Below are positions 56,301 to 64,000 of a stretch of DNA of 64,000 nt, one piece after another (position 1 is the first letter of the stretch; every line of letters starts with the position of its first letter). The notes below the pieces were generated by a model. That model was not told the origin of the DNA. It ran no database searches and saw nothing but the letters and a program-made list of their open reading frames with translations. This DNA is from Edaphochlamys debaryana (Eukaryota > Chlorophyta > Chlorophyceae > Chlamydomonadales): positions 186,001-250,000 of the forward strand of contig JAEHOE010000119.1 in the NCBI GenBank assembly GCA_016858145.1. The letters are read 5' to 3'. The position numbers and the translations under genes were made by a program.

Positions 56301-58167
56301 GGCCTCAGCCTGGCGTACGCGCTGCCGGTGGTTGGGCTGCTCAACGGCTTGCTCACGAGCACGGCAGAGACAGAGCAGGAGATGGTGGCGGTTGAGCGGT
56401 TGGGGCAGTACATCGACATGCCGTCCCAACCGCTCACGCTGCCGCCCGCGCCGCCGGGCTCGCCCTTGGCAGCGGCCGAGGCTTCAGCCTCGACTGCTCC
56501 TCCTGCTTCACCTCGTCCACCCGTCACCACCAGTACAACATCACAGCCGGCCTCGCCGTCCCCAGCGGTCATGTTTGAGTCCGTGGTTCTGCGCTACCGG
56601 CCCGGCCTGCCGCCCGCGCTGGCGGGTCTGAGCCTGGCGGTTGGCGGGGGGCAGCACGTGGGACTGGTCGGGCGCACGGGCGCGGGCAAGAGCAGCGTGG
56701 TGTCGGCGCTGGTTCGACTGACGGAGGTGGAGGCGGGTGAGGCCTTGGGGGTAGGGGCTGGCTCCTTGGGGGCTGGGGGCCAGGCTGGGGCCGGGGTCGG
56801 GGCGGGCGCCTGGGGTGCATGCGTATTGAAGGACGGGTGGGTGCCAGGGGCGCAAGAGGGAGCTGGGGGCTGGGATTGCGACATGAGGTGAGAGCTAGCG
56901 GCAGGTCTGAGCACCGCTGCCTCCCGCTACACGCCCGACCTCTCCCCCTTTTCCGGCTCCTCCGGGCCCTTGACGCTCTTCCACGACACCCGCCCCGACC
57001 CCAGGCCGCATTTTGCTGTTCGGCGCCGACGTGCGGAGCATACCGCTGCGGAGGCTGAGGTCGATGGTGGCTGTGCTGCCCCAGGTGGGTCTCAAGCTGG
57101 GGCTGGGGCAGCAGGGAAGAGGGCATCTCCAGTTCGTGCTACGGGTAGTTGGTCGCACTGCATGCCAGCCAGCCCCATGGCGGTTTCCAGGGCCTGGGGA
57201 GAGGGCAGGTCCATGCCTTGGTCGCGATGGGGTGATTGGATGGGGTGCAGGGGCACTTCCAGGGTACTGCAGGGGAAAGTCCTGTGTCCCGCCGTTACTC
57301 AAACGCCATAGCTCTGACCCTTGATCCTTGCCCCCCTCCGCCCCATCTCCCCGCTAGACGCCCTTCATCGCAAGCGCTTCGGTGCGAGACAACTTGGACC
57401 CCGCAGCGGCGGCGGCGAGGGCCCGGGCCGACCTGCCCCCGTCCTCCCGGGGCCCCTGCTCCACGCCTTCCCCTTCATCCGCCCCAGCACCCCTCCCTGA
57501 CGCAGCGCTCTGCGCCGCCCTGCGCCGCGTGGGGCTGTGGGACGCCCTCGCCTCCGCCGCTCGCCACCGCCGCTCAGCCTCAACCACCTCCGCGACCTCC
57601 TCCGCCGCCTCAGCCCTCATCGCTTCCGCTTCGACCGCTGAGGTCCTGTCCCTGCCTCTGGGCTCTCTGCCAGGCGCTGTGGGGCTCTCCGCGGGTCAGC
57701 GGCAGCTGCTTGCGCTCGCTCGGCTGCTGCTGCGGCCCCGCGGACTGGTGGCAGCAGATGAAGTGGGCGCCCACGTGGACCCCGCAACCGCCGGCACCAT
57801 CCGACGGGTGCTGGCGGAGGTGGTGCTCGGGCGGCCGGGGGCTGGAGATGCGGGAGGAGAAAGTGGAAGGGTTGGGGCTGGGGCGGGGAAAGGGGAGGGA
57901 GGCGCGAGCGCTGGGGGTGTGGTGGGGGTGCGGAAGGACGCGGGCGAGGCGGGAGGCGGCGGTTGGGAGTTTGGTTGGGGCGGCGGTTGTTCGTTGCTGG
58001 AGGTGGCGCACGACCTGGGGGCCCTGGACGGGGCGGACTGGGTGGTGGTGATGGAGGCGGGCCAGGCGGTGGAGGCGGGTCCGCCCGGGGAGTTGGCGGA
58101 GCGGCAGGGGGGCAGGTTCCGGGCTCTCTGCGAGGCCTCAGGAGCGGGCGGCGGGAACAGGCGGTAG
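47328..58167 (+). CDS. ABCC/MRP-type ABC transporter, complete
   Basis: Twenty-one exons, all phases consistent: 47328-47430, 47552-47790, 47995-48084, 48343-48642, 48854-49510, 49665-49775, 49977-50066, 50281-50469, 50808-50850, 50975-51750, 51900-52042, 52199-52316, 52499-52581, 52809-54541, 54814-54916, 55114-55269, 55570-55702, 55851-55911, 56104-56736, 57005-57084 and 57358-58167; 2,216 aa. Order: MRP linker ([11 protein letters not shown]), TMD1 ([11 protein letters not shown]), NBD1 (Walker [10 protein letters not shown] 51966-51992, LSGGQ 52810-52824, Walker B VLVLLDD near 53053-53076), TMD2 ([34 protein letters not shown]), NBD2 (GRTGAGKSS 56670-56696, LSAGQ 57685-57699, AADE, switch His 58009-58011). 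No TMD0. TMD1 is closest in wording to ABCC10/MRP7. NBD1 is degenerate: Asp replaces the catalytic Glu and Asn (53269-53271) the switch His. Large Ala/Gly/Ser inserts interrupt exons 5, 10 and 14. Such proteins export organic anions and conjugates; the substrate is unknown. Confidence 0.93.
50528..50558 (+). repeat. Duplicated exon end plus donor in ABCC intron 8
   Basis: CTGTCGCTGTTCCAGGTGGG and the following purine run repeat the junction at 50457-50486 (end of exon 8 and its GT donor) 72 bases downstream, inside the intron. Confidence 0.85.
54681..54712 (+). repeat. Duplicated acceptor plus exon start in ABCC intron 14
   Basis: The CAGGCCTGCGCGCCGCCGCC region resembles the true acceptor and exon start at 54811-54842 (CAGGCCTCCGCGCCGCCGCG), 130 bases upstream of it. 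Confidence 0.75.
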
Positions 58168-60255
58168 GAGGGGGCAGATCGCGCAATGGTCGACTCTCGA
58201 CAACTTATGTTTTCTCTCTCTGGCCTTCCAACTGCACTCTTCGTTGTTACTGTTAGTTGTGCCGCTCGCTAACATGGCCGCCTGTGAAGCGACTGCAACC
58301 TGTGGATTCGAGCATGCGCTCGCAAACTTGGACGGCACGGCCTGGCAGACGCTCCTAGCCAGCATTCTTGCAAGCAACAAGCAGGACCTATGGTCGGCAC
58401 GGTTGACGTGCAAGGCGCTCTGTGCGGGCCTGGACGCCATCATCCCGAGCTCGCTGTTCGCGCCGAAGCTCAACGCGGACAGTGCGCCGGTGCTGACGAG
58501 CGGTCGCTGGGCGGAGCGCTGGCCGCGATGCCGTGAGGTGGAGCTGGTGTGGCCCGTTGCAGAGGAGAACAACCTCCGCCAGTGGGACCGGGAGAGCGGC
58601 TGGGCGGCCCCCGGGTGCGTGGTCCCTGGGAGAGGCCGAACGCGGGCATTGCTGGGTCCCAGCAGCCCCAACCTGGAGGTTACTCGCATGCCCGCCCCCT
58701 AGTACTGCCTGACGGCCGCAGCCCAGCCCTCGAGTGACGTGCCTTCGCGCCTTGACAGTACCCCCTGCTCACCCTTCTGGGCACCCTTGCGCGCAGCTGG
58801 GACGGCGGCCCCACCCTCGCCTCCTTCCTGGCCTCCCCCCTGGAGTCCCGCACGCGCTTTACCAGCCTCCGGGTGGTGCTGGAGAGGGAGCCCGGCAAGC
58901 ACCCCCGCCACGCCTTCCCCTGTGAGGCCGTCTCCCGCCTCCTCGCCGCCCTGCCCCAGCTGCGGTCCGTCGAGCTGGAGGCAGGGCCGAGCGCTTTGAG
59001 CCCACCCGAGGCCCAGACCCTCTTCGGCGCCCTGGCCGCCCTCCCGCTCCTCAGCAGCCTAGTTCTGACCGGGTACGGCAGCACCCTTCTCGACCACACG
59101 GTCAACGCGCCCTGGCGCATCGACGGTGACCCCAGCATGCCTGAGCACCGCGGCGTCGGGCCCCTGGCTGGATCCAGGCAGCTGACGCGGCTGGTCGTAC
59201 GGCACTGCGGCGAGCCGCAGCAGTGGATGCACAACTCAGACGGCGTCAGGGAGCTCCTGCCCGTGACCCCATACGAGCACGACTCGGTGCTGGCAGCGAT
59301 CTCATCGCTGCCAGCGCTTGAGGAGCTGGAGATCGACGCCTACCCCAAGGCCCTCTCGCTTATCAACCCGGACGGCCCGCCACGCACAATCAGCGCGAGC
59401 TATGACCACGACGTTCCGGCGCTGCTGGACGCCCTGCCGCCCTCGCTACGCCGGCTGCACGTGTCCGGCATCGATGCCGAGATCAGCTACATGAGCGCCA
59501 ACACACCCCAGGCCACCCTGGACCTAGACGTCACTGCGCGCAGCTTGACGCTCGGGTTCAGCAACGTCATGTGCTACTCCGCTCTGGCGGAGTTTGCAAG
59601 CGACGCTCTGCTGCCGTCGCGGCTGCTCGGCGATGGACCCCCCGACTCGGGCCCAAGCTTGGCCACGCTCCGCCTGGCCGCCCTGCGCACCAACGGGCGA
59701 GCTTACCGCCACGATGAGTTCGTACAGCGGCTTCGCCGCCTGTCAAAGCGGTTCGAGTCTGTGGCTCTGGGCTGCGTCCACCTCGGCAGCAGCTATGCGG
59801 ACGCAGCGGTAACGGTGCCTGTGGCGGTGGCCGTGGCCGCGGCGCTGGCTGTGCCGGAGCGGCTTGTACTGGACTGCGGCGGGGAGGTTGGCCTGCACCT
59901 CGAGGCGCCGGCGGCGAGCGGAAGCGGTGCGGAAAGGGCCCTGGCGGAGGCAGGCGGTGCCCCCGACGTCGTTGACGGCGCTGCGGATGGAGGGCTAGAC
60001 GCCGCTGAGATCTTCCTGAGGCGCCTTGTGTCGCGGGGGCGAGCGCTCGGCGGCAGACCAGGGCCGGCGGCCTGCGCCACGAGCCTGCTGCTGCTCCGGG
60101 GCCCCGCCGTGAGCCGCCTGAGCGCAGGACCCAACGGCATGGCCGGGGCCTTGGGGCGACTGGAGGAGGCGGCTCGGGCGGCGGCGGCGTGTGGAGGCGA
60201 GGGCGGCGGAAGCGGCAGCGGCGGCGGGGCAGGCGAGGGGTCCAGCAGCGTACTA

Positions 60256-60268
60256 GACGGTGGGGCCA
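60256..60268. repeat. 13-bp target-site duplication, left
   Basis: GACGGTGGGGCCA, repeated exactly at 61479-61491. It marks the LINE insertion site inside exon 2 of the LRR-like gene. Confidence 0.88.
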
Positions 60269-61478
60269 GAAATAGAAATAGAAATATCTAACGCCGGGTT
60301 ACCCCTGGCGTGGGTTAAGGAGGGCGGGTTGGTCAGACCCGCCACCATGGGGGTGCCTCCGCACCCTGCGTGCTCATCCTGGCCGGAGGGTCCTGTAGGT
60401 TTTCACGATGCTCTTGAGGCGGCTCACCGCGTGCCGGTGCAGGCTGTGGCAGCAGGCTTTTGCCTCGGTGGCCGTGACGCCCAGTGTCTTAAGCAGGGGG
60501 TTGAGGGTGAGGGGCACAGTGCCGGTGTGCCCTAGTGTGACGATGGTCTGTCGGGAGTAGTGGACGGTCCAGCCGTCGCTCCGCAGCAGCTCGGCGAGGT
60601 GCGCGTGTTGTGAGAGCTTCTCTTGCAGCTTTTGGGCGTGGGCCAGGTCGTTGCAGTACCCAACTTCGATCAGGTAGATCGGGTAGTGGGATTTGTCTGC
60701 AGGGGCTTTGTAGTCCTTTTTATCGGTGTTGCGGCTGGGGAGGTTGGGGATGAACAGGATGTCGGGCCGCATGCGGTCTGTCTCTGTGCTGCCCTGGCCG
60801 TTGGGGGCTAGCCAGCCGGGTAGGCGCTTGCCTGAGGCGTATTCCGGGGCGGTGTCAGCCCGCCCGGCGTCCATGAGCATGAACCCGCCCCCCCGGTTGC
60901 CGGCTTGGAGGCAGTCTGCAATGATTCGGACGGCTCCGTCGTGCCTCAGGATGTACAGTCCTTGCATGAAGGCGTGGAGGCAGCCTCCCAGCAGATGTCC
61001 GATGGTCCCGCACCGCCGTTCGCCGTTGGCGCTGTGGCAGTGGGGGCAGTTGCTGTCGGGGACGTGGCCGTAGCGTTTGGCTAGGGCGGGGCAGTACATG
61101 GTGCCGTACCTGGCGCCCAGTACTGCGCTTAGGGTCCAGGGGTCGCCGTGCGGTTTCGCGCAGGTCAGGTTGCTGGAGGTCGGGCAGAGGTCGGGGGCGG
61201 CCTGTCGCCAGAGTTCGCTGAACACGCCTTCGTTGGTGTAGCCCGCATGGGCGCTGGGTGGTATCGCCTTGGTGAGTGCCCTACCCATGTCGCTGACATA
61301 TCGGAGCCCGGGGTCGGTCAGCCACCACAGGCGGGAGAAGGGGTTTGGGTCGGCGTGCTCAATCACGTCGCAGCCCTCATGGTCGGCTGCAGCCTCCTCG
61401 GCTCCCTTGTCTGCTTGTTCGTTTCCATACAGTCCAGTATGCGACACCACCTTCACTAGGCGCACGGGCACGTTTCGC
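60269..61478 (-). mobile_element. 5'-truncated LINE (non-LTR retrotransposon)
   Basis: About 1.2 kb on the minus strand. The open frame from 61478 to 60374 starts inside an RNase H domain (VVSHTGLYGNEQADKGAEEAA, the last RNase H motif). It continues through a Cys/His cluster (CPHCHSANGERRC..GHLLGGC) to a segment RPDILFI..IYLIEVGYCND, which looks like a PD-(D/E)xK restriction-like endonuclease core. It is followed by about 105 bases of 3' UTR ending in a short ATTTCT repeat tail. It is flanked by 13-bp direct repeats. Reverse transcriptase and the rest of the 5' part are missing, as usual for incomplete target-primed insertion. The Chlamydomonas Dualen/RandI group is a possible relative. Confidence 0.85.
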
Positions 61479-61491
61479 GACGGTGGGGCCA
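61479..61491. repeat. 13-bp target-site duplication, right
   Basis: Exact copy of 60256-60268. The host reading frame (Asp-Gly-Gly-Ala) is the same in both copies. Confidence 0.88.
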
Positions 61492-62187
61492 TCCACATCA
61501 CGGCCTATGCCCCCGTGCCCTCCACGGACGCCCTGCTTGTGGAGTGCGGTTCGGGGGAGGCGCGGGAGCGGGTGGTGGCTGCGGCGGCAGGCGTGCTCGG
61601 GGCGGCGGCGACAGCAGTGGCGGAGGCTGGCGGCGGCGGCGCTCCGGCTGCTGCTGGCGGGTGGCTGAGCGTCGTGGCGGCGGTGGAGGGCGGGCTGAGG
61701 GACGCATGGCGCCTGGTCCAGGTGGCACCCGACGTACGGCTGAAGGTGAGGAGGGAGGCAGGGGCAGGACGGGCTGGGGGCAACGGGTCTGCGGAGGCAG
61801 GCGGAGGCAAGCAATCAGGGCTTTTGTGCACGGAAGAGTGCGAAACGGACCCTGCACGCCTCTGCACGAGCCTTTCCTTGATCTTGCTGGCACAGCATTG
61901 CCCATAACAGAGCCCTAATGCCCGTCATTCCTTTGAGTCACCATAACCCCCTCGTCCATCTGCTGCGTTTGCCTCCTGTGCCTAGCCGTGTTCACATGCT
62001 GCCCCGCCCCCTTCGTGTCCACACGCTTCCTCCTCAGGTGCTGCAGGCGGCGTGGGACGGCTCCTCCCCGGCCCTGAGCCGCCTGGAGCGGTTCCGGGGT
62101 GTGACGGAGCTGTGGCAGCGCCTGAGCGACGTGCGGCTGGAGCCCGTGAGGCCGCACTGGTGCCCCCGAGGGTCCGAACGCTACTAG

Positions 62188-62586
62188 AGGACTGCGCCTC
62201 GGCTGTCGGCTGGGTAGGACGGGCAAGGGTGACAAGCTGCTGGAGGCGTGGGGTTTGAGCGGGGAGGTTGTCGGGCTCAGGCAGCAGGGGGCACGCCGGG
62301 GGATGACGCGGGTTGGCTTTCGAAGCCGAGGGAGCGCGGGCTGCCGGCATTAGCGGTAGTCAATGGAGCAGGGTGGAGGCTGGCCCGAGGAGGAAGCAGA
62401 GGTGCATGCAGAGGAGCTCGAGGAGGAAGTAAGCGTCGTAGTCGCCCGTGTTCTAGGCGGTCACACTAAATCGATCGCCATGAGGTTTTAGCACCATCTA
62501 CGCCCCTCATAGTAGCTGAGGCGAACGTACACGATCTGTGTTGTCTTGCAGCCCAGACTTTGTATGCGCGTCGCACTAGGGGAGAA
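62188..62586. other. Intergenic between LRR-like gene and RCC1-repeat gene
   Basis: No coding segment recognised. It should hold the 3' end of the upstream gene and the promoter of the gene starting at 62587. Confidence 0.45.
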
Positions 62587-63885
62587 ATGCCAAATCCTCA
62601 TATACGTCGAGCCCCGCTCGCTGTGGGCCTAATCATCGCATGCTTAGCTCTGATTACCAGTAGGACACCACCAGCGAAGACGTTCCGCCTTACGCGGCAG
62701 CCCCCAACGCGCAGGCCCCCGCCATCGCGCCATCAGCAGCCACGCTCTACCTGTGAGATATCCCGCCCTGCCCTGCGCACGTGTAGCCTCTTGTCACAAC
62801 ATACCCTCGCCTCGGTGTCCAGGCCCGCCCGCAGACACTAGCAACGCGAAGGTGGTGGACATCGTCTCCAGCCCATCGAGCTGGTCGGCGTGCGCGATCA
62901 TCGAGGCCGGCGGTTGCCGCATGCTCAAGTGCTGGGGGTACGTATTGGATCGGGCTGGAGTGGTGAGTCATGAACAACGTGACCATCCATGACCCAACGT
63001 GAGCGCCATGGCCCCCCGAACTTGCAGCAACACCTTCACCCCCGAATGGCCGGCGAACACGGCCGTGCCGTTCGTCAAACTCGGCCCCAACGTCTCTGTG
63101 GCGGCGGTGGCCCCGGGATTGTGGGGCCACTGCGTCCTGCTGCACCCCGGCGGCCGCGTCAAGTGCTGGGGGCAAGTGACAGGACCCGTCCATGAATGGG
63201 TGTCTTGACAAGCCGGAGTCTCTGTGCAAGCTGGACTAGTCTCCGTGTCTCCGTGTCTCAGTCTCCGTCTCAGACGACGGACATCTCAGCGCTTTATGCC
63301 CCTGAACAGCCTCTTCTCCCGCGCCGCCCGCCCCGACAACCTCAGGTCCGAGTGGCTCATCGGATCCAACGACGTGATCAACCCGGATGACCGCCTCGTG
63401 CCCGCCAGGGTTCCCTTGGTGGATCTGTGCATGGGAGTTGAGGTGGGCGCGCTGGGGCCTGGGGGCCTGGGTGGGGCCTGGGCCTGGGCCTGGGTGCTCA
63501 TGGACTGATTGGGCCGGCAGGCGCGCTGGGGCCTGGGGCCGCAGGCACCGGATGGGCATTGTGGCAGGGGCGGAGTAGGGGAGGGCACCATGAGGACGCT
63601 ATGTACAGGCTAACCTCATCATTCGTAGTTTTGCCGGAGCCGATGGCTGGATGTGCTGGGCATGGGAGGAAAGTGTTCACGGTGCATCCAACCTCGTGGG
63701 GCTTGCTCGTCAGATCCTCACGCCACCCTCGCCAGCATGCAGCCGGGGAGGACACATGGGGGTGGAGTTGCGACCAGTGGTGCAACTGGTATGCATGGTC
63801 CCCTCGCGCAGGTCACTGCAATAACGCAGGGTGACGACAATGCATGCGCGGTCATGCATCCGGGCGGCAGGCTCAAGTGCTGGGG
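62587..63885 (+). CDS. RCC1-like repeat protein with N-terminal signal, 3' partial
   Basis: Exons in phase: 62587-62752, 62823 (or 62835)-62937, 63028-63171, 63274-63442 and 63812-63885, then a GTAAGC donor; the gene continues past the window. The start MPNPHIRRAPLAVGLIIACL has a basic N-terminus followed by a hydrophobic stretch, a likely signal peptide or signal anchor. Exons end repeatedly in the RCC1/BNR-type motif: ACAIIEAGGCRMLKCWG, CVLLHPGGRVKCWG, ACAVMHPGGRLKCWG. Another exon has the linker NPDDRLVPARV, as in RCC1 blades. These would build a beta-propeller, here probably secreted or membrane-attached rather than nuclear. The intron after 63171 has a GCAAGT donor. The motif is clear; the role is unknown. 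Confidence 0.75.
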
Positions 63886-64000
63886 GTAAGCGTGTGGGGT
63901 ATGTATGGGCGCGCTCGTGCCAAGGGGTGAGGCTGCGCGGGGGGCAAAGGCATGAGTTGCGTAGGCATGCATGCATGGGGCATGGTTCAGCAACAAGCAA

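Larger units (their letters stand above)
58274..62187 (+). pseudogene. LRR/F-box-like gene interrupted by a LINE
   Basis: Exon 1 starts at ATG 58274 and ends near 58618 or 58678 (both phase 0; neither donor is strong). It has the same F-box-like pattern as the LRR cluster (DLWSARLTCKALCAGLDA). Exon 2 starts at 58759 (YPLLTLLGTLARSW..) and codes irregular LRRs (LPQLRSVELEAG, LPLLSSLVLTG, LPALEELEIDA, LATLRLAALR). It is broken at 60256-60268 by a LINE on the opposite strand. Beyond the insertion the same frame resumes (GAIHITAYAPVPSTDALLVECGS..) to 61745. Exon 3 is 62038-62187 (TAG). Without the insert all parts join in frame, so the gene was intact before. As it stands, translation ends at a TAA (60289-60291) within the LINE tail, removing about 139 residues. 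Confidence 0.8.

Overview
This window reads as nuclear DNA of a volvocine green alga (Chlamydomonas/Volvox lineage). The DNA is very GC-rich. Genes are cut into many short-to-medium exons with GTGAGT/GTGCGT-type donors and pyrimidine-rich acceptors. Proteins carry long Ala/Gly low-complexity inserts, plant-type proteins (PICKLE-like CHD, LSF2 phosphoglucan phosphatase) are present, and TGTAA motifs lie downstream of several stops. The species cannot be fixed from the sequence alone. Gene models were built by joining exons whose splice phases agree and whose translations match known families; no alignment was run.

Layout. (1) 3-8765 (+): the C-terminal half of a CHD3/PICKLE-type chromatin remodeler (19 exons, 5' end outside the window). 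Its introns hold a Harbinger-like MITE and a 6 x 125-bp exon/intron tandem array. (2) 9.7-11.5 kb: an unknown minus-strand gene between inverted repeats. (3) 12499-15854 (+): a complete LSF2-type phosphoglucan (starch) phosphatase. (4) 15.9-19.7 kb: mostly empty, with one weak small-gene candidate near 17.3-17.9 kb. (5) 19.7-44.2 kb: four minus-strand paralogues of an F-box-like/leucine-rich-repeat family. One (33.3-40.3 kb) has been enlarged by tandem duplication of a two-exon unit at a 1,914-1,922-bp period; another (42.1-44.2 kb) has a condensed N-terminus with membrane segments. A degenerate copy of the first four exons of the ABC transporter (28.3-29.6 kb) lies inside this cluster. (6) 46457-47085 (-): CDPF1-like cysteine-rich protein, divergent from (7) 47328-58167 (+): a complete 21-exon ABCC/MRP-type ABC transporter of 2,216 aa. 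(8) 58274-62187 (+): an LRR-like gene split by a 5'-truncated LINE inserted on the opposite strand with a 13-bp target-site duplication. (9) 62587-63885 (+): the first exons of a protein with an N-terminal hydrophobic segment and RCC1-like repeats, running out of the window.

The genes do not form a pathway; this is an ordinary eukaryotic gene neighbourhood. What stands out is the amount of local exon-scale duplication: the LRR two-exon amplification, the CHD exon array, and repeated small copies of exon/splice-site junctions in neighbouring introns of the CHD and ABCC genes. Retrotransposition and gene-fragment duplication have also reshaped genes here.
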